Below, in pieces: positions 1 through 9,077 of a stretch of DNA of 64,000 bases (its first letter is position 1; every line of letters starts with the position of its first letter). Origin of the DNA: a virus; the IMG/VR virus record IMGVR_UViG_3300025459_000003, positions 1 to 64,000 of that record; one strand, written 5' to 3'. The notes below the pieces were generated by a model. That model was given only the letters and a program-made list of their open reading frames with translations, did no database searches and was not told the origin of the DNA. The position numbers were made by a program, and so were the translations under genes.

Positions 1-150
1 GAGTTCGTCTCGGTCCCCAAGGACTGGAGCGACGAGGAGATAAAGTCCGAGCTGGAGGAATGGTGCTCTCAGTTCGGCTGCTGGCACATGAGCGAGAGCA
101 TGATGAGGTACGGGTGGAACGACAAGAAGGATTTTGGGAACAGAAAGTAG
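1..150 (+). CDS. 3' end of an unidentified protein (truncated by window edge)
   Basis: Reading frame 1 is open from the first base to a TAG at 148-150 and gives 49 residues. They include a WSDEEIKSELEEW helix and end NDKKDFGNRK. Charged, helical and aromatic composition resembles coding sequence rather than a chance frame. The beginning lies outside the window, so no function can be assigned. The next small gene starts 5 bases downstream, suggesting one transcription unit. Confidence 0.5.
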   Translation, partial: EFVSVPKDWSDEEIKSELEEWCSQFGCWHMSESMMRYGWNDKKDFGNRK

Positions 151-155
151 GCCAG

Positions 156-338
156 ATGCTCTGCCGGAACTGCGTCGAGATGCTTGCCGGACGCCAGCCG
201 AACGCCCCTCCCCCGAGACCGCAGGGGATGCCGACCGAACGGTGCGAGAGGTGCTTCAACCGGGTAGGGACATTGAAAGTTGTTGAAAATAAAGCACTTA
301 GCCCAAAAGCCACCTTTGCTGTCTCAAGCCCGCGCTGA
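156..338 (+). CDS. Small zinc-ribbon-like protein
   Basis: This 60-residue ORF is chosen from the ATG at 156, just after the previous stop, rather than from a longer upstream extension that would run through that gene. Two CxxC pairs (CRNC near the N-terminus and CERC around residue 30) separated by a proline-rich linker suggest a four-cysteine zinc ribbon. The last 40 bases overlap the 3' end of the leftward gene at 298-1221, so the two are convergent. The function is unknown; many phage proteins of this size and pattern are uncharacterised. The start is uncertain because no strong ribosome-binding site is visible. Confidence 0.5.
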   Translation: MLCRNCVEMLAGRQPNAPPPRPQGMPTERCERCFNRVGTLKVVENKALSPKATFAVSSPR

Positions 339-1221
339 ACGGCCTGTTGGCCGTGATGAGCGGTGCCCACTCCGCGAACTCCGCCTTGTAGCTCTCGCCC
401 AGCGACAAATACAATGACGACTTGTTGATGTCCAGGCTGACGCCGTTCAGGCTGTAGCTGAACTCGTCCGCCGCCCACCTCGCCCCCTCGGCGCTCAGGC
501 ACGACGCCGCCGCCCCCACCGCCGCGCACTTCCCCCAGTCGGCGGGCACGGAATCCAGGGTGTAGCTGGTCAGGTTCTTGGGGTTCCAGGTGTTCAGCTT
601 GGCTATCGCTATGTCCAGCATCCTCAGTATGGTGGGGTCGAGCCATATGTACCCCACCCGGCTGGTGTAGCCCGCCACGACCTTGCCCGGCGTGGGCGGC
701 CTGAAATGGTAGTTCCTGTCCGGGTTGGTGTCGCTCAGCAGCTCCCTCACGTACATGATGGCGGGGGCGTACTTGTTCGTGGTGGCGGGGCGGGGGGCGA
801 TTATCGCCGAGGCCGCCTCGAACGAGGCGCTCGCCGGGTCCACGGTCTGCACGACGAAGTCCTCGTACACCCGGCTCTCCGGCTGCCCGTGGTATTGCAC
901 GAGGTACCATACCAGGCGGAACACGCCCTTCCAGATCGTGGGCACGGTCAGGTTCACGAAGTAGGCTCCCTGCGAGCTCCGCGCGGGGACCAGCTTGGGC
1001 TGGGTCACGAGGGCGAGGCTGGTGTCCGTGGCGGCCGCCATGTGGGTCGGCTGCTCCAGGTCGAAGTCGTAGGCCCGCTGGCCGAACGTCGGCACCCTGT
1101 CCGAGACCTGGAATATGGTGTAGGCTATGATGGCGGGGTCTATCAGCGCCCCGTTCGAGTCCCTCACCAGGATGCTGAGGTCGCCCGGCCCGAGGGCTTT
1201 CCCCTGAGTTACGGTCTGCAT
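298..1221 (-). CDS. Hypothetical virion-type protein, 307 aa
   Basis: A long leftward ORF with a good ribosome-binding site (GGGGAGAGAGA directly before the ATG at 1221). The N-terminal half is beta-rich (LSILVRDSNGALIDP, FRLVWYLVQYHG) and resembles small immunoglobulin-like or adaptor domains of phage virion proteins. The C-terminal half is helical and aromatic. I do not recognise a named family. It is transcribed against the surrounding structural genes, which is odd for a morphogenesis gene and may mean that it ends another leftward operon. A head-tail connector or neck role is possible but only inferred from composition and position. Confidence 0.7.
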   Translation of the reverse strand: MQTVTQGKALGPGDLSILVRDSNGALIDPAIIAYTIFQVSDRVPTFGQRAYDFDLEQPTHMAAATDTSLALVTQPKLVPARSSQGAYFVNLTVPTIWKGVFRLVWYLVQYHGQPESRVYEDFVVQTVDPASASFEAASAIIAPRPATTNKYAPAIMYVRELLSDTNPDRNYHFRPPTPGKVVAGYTSRVGYIWLDPTILRMLDIAIAKLNTWNPKNLTSYTLDSVPADWGKCAAVGAAASCLSAEGARWAADEFSYSLNGVSLDINKSSLYLSLGESYKAEFAEWAPLITANRPFSAGLRQQRWLLG

Positions 1222-1358
1222 TCTCTCTCCCCTGCCTAAGGAAACGGATAGTCCTTTGGCAAGCCGGTCCCGAAAATTAACTATGCCCCATATTCTATAG
1301 CGGGGTAACCCCTGCGGCGGAAGGCGTTTCCCGCCCTGGCGGCGGGACGAGAGGCACC

Positions 1359-1748
1359 ATGAAAAGCTACGACTTCAAGTGTTCCAAGTGCGGGATAGAC
1401 CTGGAGGTGCGCATGCCGATGGCGACCGCGACCTTCGGGGACCGGCCCTGCCCGGCGAAATGCGGCGGGAGGTGCACCTACCAAGTGTCGGGCGCTCCCG
1501 CAGTCGGCACGGCCAACATGACGAACCCATCCTTCGACGTGGTGGTGGGGAAGGACGCGGAGAAGAGGTGGGAGGGTATCCACGACAGGCAGAAGGCCCG
1601 GGAAAGGGTCCGCCGGGAACTCTACGGAGACCAGAAGGTGGTCAGGGCGCTCCGGGCGACCGGGACGGGAAAATCCGACTACGAGCCCATCGAGGGAGCG
1701 TCCGTACGTGCCGTGGAAATCCCCGATTTTGCGCAGGAGAAGGCTTGA
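1359..1748 (+). CDS. FmdB-like zinc-ribbon protein
   Basis: 129 residues. The first 40 residues match the layout of the FmdB/CxxC_CxxC_SSSS regulatory zinc-ribbon family: MKSYDFKCSKCG at the start, then a second cysteine set (PCPAKCGGRC), then a Gly/Ser-rich stretch. The rest is a basic helical tail (RWEGIHDRQKARERVRREL) that could bind nucleic acid. Phages often carry such proteins near structural genes; the family role is poorly defined (putative regulator or chaperone). The ATG at 1359 follows a GAGAGGCACC ribosome-binding region. The gene lies about 110 bases upstream of the tail sheath and could be co-transcribed with it. Confidence 0.65.
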   Translation: MKSYDFKCSKCGIDLEVRMPMATATFGDRPCPAKCGGRCTYQVSGAPAVGTANMTNPSFDVVVGKDAEKRWEGIHDRQKARERVRRELYGDQKVVRALRATGTGKSDYEPIEGASVRAVEIPDFAQEKA

Positions 1749-1858
1749 ATGCATAGGCATAGCGGAAGAAAACAGACTTTCGCTTCTATTTGGTGAAAGC
1801 AGGGTTTTAGCAGGAGCCCGTTCGGCGGCTTGATAGTCGAAACTTAAGGAGAAACGTC

Positions 1859-4800
1859 ATGGCACTATTCGGATCGTATGCCCCGCCTGGAGTCTACACG
1901 AGCGTCGTCATCAGCGGAGGGGGGCAGCCCCTCTTCGGCAGCGCCCGCATCCCCGTCATCATCGGGGAAGGGCAGGAGTTCTTCGCCCAGGACAACGTCG
2001 AGCTACATCGCGGCTCCTCGCCCGTGGCGGACGACCAGGTCGTGAACGAGAACATCTCCGACCAGGTGAAGTCCATCACCAACCAGTTCAAGGCCACCTA
2101 CTTCCCCGTGGTCACGGGGGACGGGTCCGGCACGGTGACGGACGACTCGTCCAAGGTGCAGGTCGTGGTGGAGGGGATACCCGCCACCGTCATCTCCCTT
2201 GACGGGGAGACGGGGGCCTTCACCACGCAGGAGCTCGTCACGCCCGGCCAGAACGTCGAGATCACCTACTACTTCAAGAGGACCGACACGCTCGTCCCCA
2301 ACGAGGACCTGTCGGCACAGGTCCCGGCCTTCTCGTCCCTCAAGGTATGGGACTCGACCCATGCCGTCAGCACCATCCTCGGCACCACCCTGCCGGGGGC
2401 CGTGGGCAACGAGATCACCCTGGCCCTGACGGACGACTACCTGAACTCGCCCCCGGGGACCGGCGTGTCCGACGCCCTGGCCGTGAGCGGGGCGGGGACC
2501 GACTCCATCTCCATTGACATCCGCAAGACCGACGGCAGCGTCCGGGACATCGAGGACCTCTACAGCCTCGTCCAGGCCGGGATACCGACCCTGGATGCGG
2601 GCTACCTGACGGCGACCGTCCCGGCCCCCGTCACCACCTCCCCGCCCACCGCCTTCCCGCTCAGCACCATGACGGCGACGCACTTCTCGGGCGGCGCGGG
2701 CCCGAACAGCAACATGGTCTTCAAGGTCAAGCACGTCCCCATCGTGGACGGCAGCAACGGGGGCGTCGTCACCACCGACCCGACCAAGGTCGCCGTGCTC
2801 GTCAATGGGGCAAGTGCCAAGGTCCGGGCGGTCGACGGCGTCCACGGGCTGGTGACTTTGCTCAACCCGGTGACGTACGGCTCCACGCTTGCCGCCACCT
2901 ACTACACCAACACCTACCAGAACACCTACGACCTGCTGCCGGCCAGCAACGTGGCCAGCATCACGGAAGTCGGGCTGGGGCCGGACCGCAGCGACTTCAT
3001 CGAGGACACCGACTTCGTCCTCGGCACCGACGCCAACGGCAACGGGACGATCAACTGGGGGGCCAGCACCACCACGGAGGTCGGCACCTCCACGACCGGC
3101 TACACCCCGTTCGGCCCGGCGCAGATCACCACCGCGCTGGTGGACGAGAAGGTCTACCTCCGCCCGTGCCACGGCTCGGTCAACGGCAGCAACCTGGCCT
3201 TCGTCCTTCCGGACGTGCCGGTCGACGGCAGCGGGCTGTCCCGCCCGACCGACGACCCCAGCAGGATCGCCGTGTACGTCGGGGCCGACCCGGTGTCGGC
3301 CCTCACCGCAGGGGCGGTAAGGGTCGTCTCCCTCTCGGGGAGCACGGGGGCGTTCTCCCTGTACGTCCCGCCGACGGCGGGGCAGGGCGTGTACGCCACC
3401 TACTGGCGCAACACCCTGAACGACCACAGCTACACCGTGGCGGTCAAGAGCCCCGGCATCCCGGGGCAGGGCACCTATTCCATCAAGGACGAGATCGGGC
3501 GCGTCCTGCCCGTGGCGACCAACGGGACCAACATAGTCACCGACACCAACTTCAACACCACCGGCATCGTATGGCCGAGCGCCTTCTCCGACCTCTGGGC
3601 CGAGCCCGGGTCGATTGACGAGGTCGTGACGCTGGCCTTCCAGGACGACGGCCTGTCCAACATCAGCATCCCCGCCACGCAGGCGACGCTGACCGCCCAG
3701 GGGATCGTCTTCACGGCATCGTCCCCCGGGGCGGCCGGGAATTCCGTCCAGGTCGCCTTCGACACCACGGGAAGCGGGGCACCCCTCGTCAACGGGAGCA
3801 AGGTGACGATAAGGGGGTCCATCACCCAGGCCGCCGCGGCGGCGCAGTTCCCCGTGACCGTGTCGGGAATCAGCATACTCGCATCGCTCGCGCCCGGCAA
3901 CACGGGATCCGTCCTGGTGCAGACGGCCGCCCCCCTGAACCTGTCGGACGGGCAGGACGCCGTCACCGAGCCGTACGCCGACCGCTACCTGGTCACGTCC
4001 TCGGCGGCCCCCAAGGGCTCCGCGGGCACGGGGTACCTCGGGCAGACCTACATCGACGCCAGCACGGCGCTCAAGTTCACCATCGTCGACCCGCAGGAGG
4101 CGCTCGGCTACGGCTACACCACGCTTCCCTCCCCGCAGTACGCCTTCCGTCCGGGGGACACGCTGACCTTCGTCATCAGCAGCGAGGCCGTCCGCCACAC
4201 CGGGTCGGCATACTTCCCCTACGGCAACGCGGAGCCGAACAACCTCGTCGCCATCCCGGGCCTCACGACCAAGGTGGCCACGAACTTCGGGGCCAACGTC
4301 GGGGACACCGCCATAATCGACACCTTCAACAAGTCGGGGAACGAGCCGCTGGTGGGTGAGTTCTACTACGTGTCGTTCACGGTCGCCAAGGCCGCCTCCG
4401 ACATGACCATCAAGCTCTACGACACACCGGAGGACGCCTACGCCGTCTACGGGCAGCCCAGCACGGTCAACCGGGTGTCCCTGGGAATCCAGCTCCTCAC
4501 GCAGAACGGGGCCCAGCAGTTCGGGGTCATCCAGGTGCCGAAGCAGGCCGGGTTCAACACGGCCTCGGACGCGGACTTCATCTCCGCCATACAAAGCCTT
4601 GCCGTGGCGCTGCCGGGAAGCACGCAGAAGGCGGCCGTCGTCGTGCCCCTGAGCACGAGCACGTCGGTCCATCAGTTCCTCAGCAGGTTCCTCATCACGC
4701 AGGCGGGCGTCAGGAACAAGGGCGAGGCCATCGGCTTCGTGGGGTACAGCCTCTACACCGACGCCAGCACGGCGCGTGCCAACGCCCGGGCAGTCAAGAA

Positions 4801-5407
4801 CGCCCGCATGATCGCCATCGGGATGCCCGCCGCGGCGGTGGTGCTCACCGACTCCCAGACCGGGGTCGGCATCGAGTACTCCGTGTCGGGCGAGTTCATG
4901 GCGGCGGCGCTGGCGGGCCTCAACCTCAACCCGTCGAACGACGTGGCCACGACGCTGACCGAACAATCCCTCGTCGGGTTCTCCAGGCTGCTCGTCCAGT
5001 ACGACGACACGACCATGAACCTGATGGCGGCCGACGGCCTGGTCTGCCTGACCAACAACAACGGGGCGCTCTTCGTCCGGCACTACAAGAGCACGGACCC
5101 GAGCAACCCCATCACGTCCGAGCCGACCTGCACGACGGTCACGGACTACGTCTGCCAGTTGTTCAGGGCCGACCTCAAGCAGTTCATCGGGCGCAAGCTG
5201 GTGGACGGGCTGACCACGGACATCAGCGTCGTCTGCTACTCCCGGCTGAACTCGCTCATCAACAACCAGATCATCTCCGGGTACAAGGCCCTGAACGTGG
5301 TCGAGGACCCGGACGACCCGACCACGGTGGACGTCACGGTGACGTTCAAGCCCATGTTCTCGTTGCTCTACATCAGCGTGACCTTCACGGTCACGACGAG
5401 CCTGTAA
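1859..5407 (+). CDS. Tail sheath protein (contractile tail)
   Basis: An 1182-residue protein whose termini match phage sheath proteins. The N-terminus is MALFGSYAPPGVYTSVV followed by an ARIPVIIGEG strand. The C-terminal segment (roughly residues 1040-1182) has the conserved sheath handshake region: FIGRKLVDGLTTDIS, then a long helix, VVEDPDDPTTVDVTVTF and a final beta-strand. The sheath polymerises around the tail tube and contracts to drive DNA delivery. Known sheaths are commonly about 450-700 residues, so this one carries several hundred extra residues of repeated beta-rich domains, probably exposed on the tail surface. The start is fixed by TAAGGAGAAACGTC before the ATG. Downstream is a hairpin, then a small gene and the tube-proximal genes. 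Confidence 0.9.
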   Translation: MALFGSYAPPGVYTSVVISGGGQPLFGSARIPVIIGEGQEFFAQDNVELHRGSSPVADDQVVNENISDQVKSITNQFKATYFPVVTGDGSGTVTDDSSKVQVVVEGIPATVISLDGETGAFTTQELVTPGQNVEITYYFKRTDTLVPNEDLSAQVPAFSSLKVWDSTHAVSTILGTTLPGAVGNEITLALTDDYLNSPPGTGVSDALAVSGAGTDSISIDIRKTDGSVRDIEDLYSLVQAGIPTLDAGYLTATVPAPVTTSPPTAFPLSTMTATHFSGGAGPNSNMVFKVKHVPIVDGSNGGVVTTDPTKVAVLVNGASAKVRAVDGVHGLVTLLNPVTYGSTLAATYYTNTYQNTYDLLPASNVASITEVGLGPDRSDFIEDTDFVLGTDANGNGTINWGASTTTEVGTSTTGYTPFGPAQITTALVDEKVYLRPCHGSVNGSNLAFVLPDVPVDGSGLSRPTDDPSRIAVYVGADPVSALTAGAVRVVSLSGSTGAFSLYVPPTAGQGVYATYWRNTLNDHSYTVAVKSPGIPGQGTYSIKDEIGRVLPVATNGTNIVTDTNFNTTGIVWPSAFSDLWAEPGSIDEVVTLAFQDDGLSNISIPATQATLTAQGIVFTASSPGAAGNSVQVAFDTTGSGAPLVNGSKVTIRGSITQAAAAAQFPVTVSGISILASLAPGNTGSVLVQTAAPLNLSDGQDAVTEPYADRYLVTSSAAPKGSAGTGYLGQTYIDASTALKFTIVDPQEALGYGYTTLPSPQYAFRPGDTLTFVISSEAVRHTGSAYFPYGNAEPNNLVAIPGLTTKVATNFGANVGDTAIIDTFNKSGNEPLVGEFYYVSFTVAKAASDMTIKLYDTPEDAYAVYGQPSTVNRVSLGIQLLTQNGAQQFGVIQVPKQAGFNTASDADFISAIQSLAVALPGSTQKAAVVVPLSTSTSVHQFLSRFLITQAGVRNKGEAIGFVGYSLYTDASTARANARAVKNARMIAIGMPAAAVVLTDSQTGVGIEYSVSGEFMAAALAGLNLNPSNDVATTLTEQSLVGFSRLLVQYDDTTMNLMAADGLVCLTNNNGALFVRHYKSTDPSNPITSEPTCTTVTDYVCQLFRADLKQFIGRKLVDGLTTDISVVCYSRLNSLINNQIISGYKALNVVEDPDDPTTVDVTVTFKPMFSLLYISVTFTVTTSL

Positions 5408-5413
5408 GGAAAA

Positions 5414-5445
5414 GAGGGGGAAAAGGCACCTACCTTTTCCCCCTC
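5414..5445 (+). terminator. Strong hairpin after the tail sheath gene
   Basis: A perfect 13-bp inverted repeat (GAGGGGGAAAAGG at 5414-5426 and its complement at 5433-5445) with a 6-base loop lies 7 bases after the sheath stop. No T-run follows on the plus strand, so it may attenuate transcription or protect the sheath mRNA 3' end rather than terminate fully. Confidence 0.55.
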
Positions 5446-5459
5446 GAAAAGGTGAGGGA

Positions 5460-5906
5460 ATGCAAGTGAATCCTGTAGTTACACAGGCCAGCGGGGTCAT
5501 CATGATAAGCCTCCAGGCCCTGTTCGTGGGAGACCCGGCCGATGCCTCGGACAAGGCCAAGATCGCCGGGCTGGGTGACCCGCAGATTTCCCTCGTGGGG
5601 AACGGGACCTTCACCGACCCGTCCAACCCGTCCTTCACCTTCACCTTCCCGTCCAACCAGGACTACGTCGGGATAACGACGGAAATGTCGGGGAGCCAAG
5701 TGAGGTTCATGCTGGCCCTCCCGCAGCCACCCCCCGGGAATCCGAACCAGCCCGCGCCGACGCAGGGGCCGCTCGACTGCATAACGCCGAACCCGAGCCA
5801 GGCGGCGATAGTGTGGTACAACGCCATGATCTCGGCGATCAGGGCCGCCATGACGGCGCTAAGGAACCAGTCGTTGGTCCCGGTCCTGTCTCCGGCGACC
5901 ATTTAG
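5460..5906 (+). CDS. Hypothetical structural protein, 148 aa
   Basis: The ORF starts at ATG 5460 with AGGTGAGGGA immediately upstream and ends 9 bases before the next gene. The N-terminal half is beta-rich (SGVIMISLQALFVGD, VGNGTFTDPSNPSFTFTF). A proline-rich linker follows, then a helix (WYNAMISAIRAAMTALRNQS). It lies between tail sheath and tail tube, which suggests a tail or head-completion component. No named family is recognised. Confidence 0.7.
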   Translation: MQVNPVVTQASGVIMISLQALFVGDPADASDKAKIAGLGDPQISLVGNGTFTDPSNPSFTFTFPSNQDYVGITTEMSGSQVRFMLALPQPPPGNPNQPAPTQGPLDCITPNPSQAAIVWYNAMISAIRAAMTALRNQSLVPVLSPATI

Positions 5907-5915
5907 GAGAGAAGG

Positions 5916-7766
5916 ATGAAATCCAACCTGATAGCCCGTCGCAAGAAGGCAAAGCTGCTGGTCAGCCTCGACACGCTCAGGCAGGCCGTCCAGGAAGCCT
6001 ACAAGCTGGAGCCCATCCTCCAGTCGACCAACGACGCCCGTTTGGAGCAGCTCCATGCCGCCACCGCATGGCTTTCCGACATCCTTGCACTGGGCACGGA
6101 CGCGGAAAGGTCCCTGGACGACGCCGCAAGCCCCCGGTATGCCCAGACCGCCAAGAAATACGTGAACTGGATCGGCCAGCTTGCCGGGCAGTTCCGCACC
6201 ACCGTGAAGCAGACGGAAATGCCGCCCAAGGCCCCGCAGGCCGTGGCGGCGTCCTCCGGCAGCGACCCGTGGGTCACCGACAGGGACAAGGAAGACAAAG
6301 CCAAGGCCCCGGAGAAGGCGGAAGTCCCTCGCTTGGCGACGAAAAAGACTGCGCAGCCCGCAGCACCGGGCGCAGCCCCTGCAGCGACGCCGCCTCCCCC
6401 TCCTCCTCCAGTGCCAGCAGCCGGGCCCGACGGATCGGTGGACGTCCACCAGATGTCCAGCGATGCGCTCAGCAAGGTAGTCAAGGCCCTGGCCGACGTG
6501 GAACTCAACGACAAGGCCGCCCTGGCGCTCGTCGAGCAGGCCGCCAAGGAGCTCAAGGGACGCCCCGTGGAGGCCGCCCCCGAGCCCGCCCCGAAGGCCG
6601 CCGCGATCGGCGCGGTCCCGGGCAAGAAGGTCACGCACGTCGTATACGACGCCTCTCCGAACGGCTACACGGTGTTCATCATGGCGGGGGGAGAGATAGT
6701 CGACGAGTACAACGCCGGGAACCACCCGCAGGATTCCATGGCCTCTCTGCCGTCCAACGACCCCACGGCGGTGCCCTTCGAGGGAATCCTTGAGGCCGCC
6801 AGGCGGACGGCGGAGGAGATGGCCGAGGAGCACGGCGTGCCGGGCCAAGTCTCGCGGGACGAGGACATACTCTCGGAGGAGCGCGGGGACGACCCCCTTG
6901 GGGATGATGGGGTGGACAGGAAGGTATTCGGAGGCCTCAACATGGCATCGGCAGAGAAGGAGGCGACCGGGAAGGTCGCCGTGGCCCCCCCGGGGGCGGA
7001 GCACGCCGTGAAGGAGATGAAGAAGGACCCCGACATCGACAACCCGTTCGCGCTTGCATGGTACATGAAGAACAAGGGGGACAAGTTCAAGGGGAGCAGC
7101 TTCAAGGAGGCCCAGGCGGCGATGCGCAAGGAGCTTGCCGACCATTACCTCAAGCTCGCCACCGGCCAGGGCGGTTCCTGGTTCGTCCACAACGAGGACA
7201 CCCTGAAGGTCAAGGAGGACGGCGGCAGGACGCCCGAGATCGCCGAGGCGCACGGGCTGGAGGACGAGGGCCCGGCGAAGCTGGACCGCCCCGCCACGGA
7301 GCTGCCCTCCAAGTTCGCGGCGGACACGATGTACTGCACGAAATGCCACAAGGATGCTCACACGAAGACGTCCAAAGGACTGACCCGCTGCGCCGATTGC
7401 GGGAGCGTCCTGTTCACCAGCCCCGAGGCACAGGGGGGGAACATCTCGGCGACGGGCAAGAACGTCGTCGCCGCCGACGAGGTCAGCGCCTCCAAGGCGC
7501 TCAAGCAGGTGGAGAAGCTGGCCGAGCGGCTCAAGGAAATGTACCTCGACGCCAAGGAAGTGACCGAAGCCAACGACTCCCGGCCCGTCCGGGAGGCGGT
7601 CGAGGCCATCTACCGGGCGTACGACCTGCTCGGGCAGGCCGCCAAGGTCCTGGGCAAGCAGCAGATGCAGGAGCAGGCCGAAGAGGACGCCGTCAAGCAG
7701 AAGGAGAAGGGGAAGAAGAAGAAAGGGTCGCTGCTCGACGACCTGTCGCTCGCGGCGGCGGAGTAA
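5916..7766 (+). CDS. Large Ala/Pro-rich protein with zinc ribbon, probable virion or assembly protein
   Basis: 616 residues, start supported by TAGGAGAGAAGG before the ATG. Order: a helical N-terminal domain (1-100), a disordered Pro/Ala linker that includes a VTDRD-K-EKAE motif near residue 117 (also present at the C-terminus of the gene at 24478), a central domain around 245-340, a helical domain 345-410, and a zinc ribbon near 470-495 (CTKCHKDAH then CADCGS). It ends with a charged coiled coil. An in-frame ATG at 6942 preceded by GGAGG could start a shorter internal product. Its position between sheath and tube suggests a tail-associated or co-packaged protein; the function is unknown. Confidence 0.75.
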   Translation: MKSNLIARRKKAKLLVSLDTLRQAVQEAYKLEPILQSTNDARLEQLHAATAWLSDILALGTDAERSLDDAASPRYAQTAKKYVNWIGQLAGQFRTTVKQTEMPPKAPQAVAASSGSDPWVTDRDKEDKAKAPEKAEVPRLATKKTAQPAAPGAAPAATPPPPPPPVPAAGPDGSVDVHQMSSDALSKVVKALADVELNDKAALALVEQAAKELKGRPVEAAPEPAPKAAAIGAVPGKKVTHVVYDASPNGYTVFIMAGGEIVDEYNAGNHPQDSMASLPSNDPTAVPFEGILEAARRTAEEMAEEHGVPGQVSRDEDILSEERGDDPLGDDGVDRKVFGGLNMASAEKEATGKVAVAPPGAEHAVKEMKKDPDIDNPFALAWYMKNKGDKFKGSSFKEAQAAMRKELADHYLKLATGQGGSWFVHNEDTLKVKEDGGRTPEIAEAHGLEDEGPAKLDRPATELPSKFAADTMYCTKCHKDAHTKTSKGLTRCADCGSVLFTSPEAQGGNISATGKNVVAADEVSASKALKQVEKLAERLKEMYLDAKEVTEANDSRPVREAVEAIYRAYDLLGQAAKVLGKQQMQEQAEEDAVKQKEKGKKKKGSLLDDLSLAAAE

Positions 7767-7849
7767 CGTAGCGGCGATTGCAAGGAAAGGGACTTTCAGG
7801 GATTTGAGTAGGATGCCGCCCGTATAGGTCGGCTTTCAGGAGGAAGACA

Positions 7850-8542
7850 ATGGCGCAGGGTGGTTACATCTATCAGCAGGGGGCGAGCCCCCAGACGGAA
7901 GCCGTCATCAGCTCCCGCTTCAAGATTTTCACCGACGTCGTGGGCGTCGGGAAGTTCGTGAAGCTGGGCGTGACGTCCTCCTTCCAGATTTCCGAGACGC
8001 GCACGGTCGAGGCCATCCGCGGGCTAGGCTACGGCGATCAGATCGCCGAGCTGGTGCCCGGCGTCACCGAGCCGCTGAGCATCACCATCCAGCGCACGTG
8101 CCTCTACCTGGCCAACATCATGCAGGTGCTGGGCTACAAGGCGGGCGTGAGCGGCGGCGTACGCTCCATCCGCCACCACAGGTGGCCCTTCGACATCAAG
8201 ACCGAGATCGTGTTCAGCCAGCTCGCCTCCGAGGATCCCGCCAACGCGGCCGGGACGGGCGGGGGGACCCCCGACCTTACCAAGGCCGACATCCCGAACG
8301 AGGGCGGCCTCAACAACCTCGGCAACCCGGGCCTGTTCGCCGTGGCCACAGTGTACGAGGGTTGCTGGATCAGCAACTATACGACGGGGTACGCCATCGA
8401 GACCGCCGCCGTGAACGAGAACGTCACCGTGTCGGTGACGGACATCTTCGACGTGTCCGGCACGGTCTACGGCGAGTTCCTGGACAGCGGCATGAACGCT
8501 GGCGACGCCACCGGGCGCAGCCTGCTGTACTCGATTTCGTAG
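7850..8542 (+). CDS. Tail tube protein
   Basis: 230 residues, with start defined by CAGGAGGAAGACA. The sequence resembles tail tube proteins of large myoviruses: a short N-terminal arm, SSRFKIFTDVVGVGKF, beta-strand pairs with the GVTEPLSITIQRTCLYL region, a central RHHRWPFDIKTEI segment, and a C-terminal EGCWISNY / VNENVTVSVTDIFD pattern typical of tube beta-barrel folds. The tube is the inner channel of the contractile tail, and this gene lies in the expected sheath-then-tube order, with two genes between. The assignment rests on overall pattern and context. Confidence 0.75.
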   Translation: MAQGGYIYQQGASPQTEAVISSRFKIFTDVVGVGKFVKLGVTSSFQISETRTVEAIRGLGYGDQIAELVPGVTEPLSITIQRTCLYLANIMQVLGYKAGVSGGVRSIRHHRWPFDIKTEIVFSQLASEDPANAAGTGGGTPDLTKADIPNEGGLNNLGNPGLFAVATVYEGCWISNYTTGYAIETAAVNENVTVSVTDIFDVSGTVYGEFLDSGMNAGDATGRSLLYSIS

Positions 8543-8635
8543 AGACGGGCCTTTAGTCAAGGACGGGACGGGCACATGGCCCGCATCCTGTTGTGTCGTT
8601 CCATTCTTAGCCTATTCTGTTGTACCATTTTTAGC

Positions 8636-9004
8636 TTATTGTGTCGAGGTCATGAGCATCTTGTATCTCTTCGACGGATGCTTGGTGAGGAACCCCGTCC
8701 TCCTCCCCTTCTCGTAGGGAATGCGCTCGTCCTTCCACTGCCCCGCCGTGGGGTCGGCTATACTTCCGTCGTCCCTGGCCAGGAACCAGTGGGTCCATCC
8801 CGGGCCGCTCAGGACCACCAGGACGTATCCCCTTTGCCTTCCCCATATGTGGAACAGGGTTTCGGCGGCAAGATAGCAGTGCCCGAAGGTGAAGTGGTCG
8901 CCCGGCTTCCTTTTCTCCAGCCATTCCGGGCTCATCAGGTCGTCCGACAGGGCTTCCTGGACGGCCCGCATGGCGCTTTTCTTGGTCAGGTCCCGTGTGC
9001 TCAT
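8636..9004 (-). CDS. Putative cysteine-protease or transglutaminase-like protein
   Basis: 122 residues, leftward, alone among rightward structural genes. The visible pattern is a Cys in a helix start (TFGHCYLAAETLFHIW, residue about 43), a His in a strand (GWTHWFLARDD, about 72) and an Asp in IADPTAGQW (about 84). This Cys-His-Asp order is that of papain/transglutaminase-fold enzymes, and phages carry a small uncharacterised family with the HWFL...DPTA signature. It could process a protein or an amide, but activity is inference. The leftward ATG at 9004 has only a weak ribosome-binding site. The divergent spacer 9005-9077 holds an inverted repeat (CATCGGAT / ATCCGATG). Confidence 0.6.
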   Translation of the reverse strand: MSTRDLTKKSAMRAVQEALSDDLMSPEWLEKRKPGDHFTFGHCYLAAETLFHIWGRQRGYVLVVLSGPGWTHWFLARDDGSIADPTAGQWKDERIPYEKGRRTGFLTKHPSKRYKMLMTSTQ

Positions 9005-9077
9005 GGGCTCATCGGATGCAATACCGGTTTTTCGTCAGAAATCCGTGTCTATCCGATGCTTTATGTGAAAGGCGAAT

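Noticed and set aside
2003-5656. 1217-residue leftward ORF opposite the tail sheath gene
   Set aside because: It is a mirror frame of a GC-rich gene: Arg/Gly/Val/His-rich, without domain pattern, and the plus strand encodes a convincing sheath protein.
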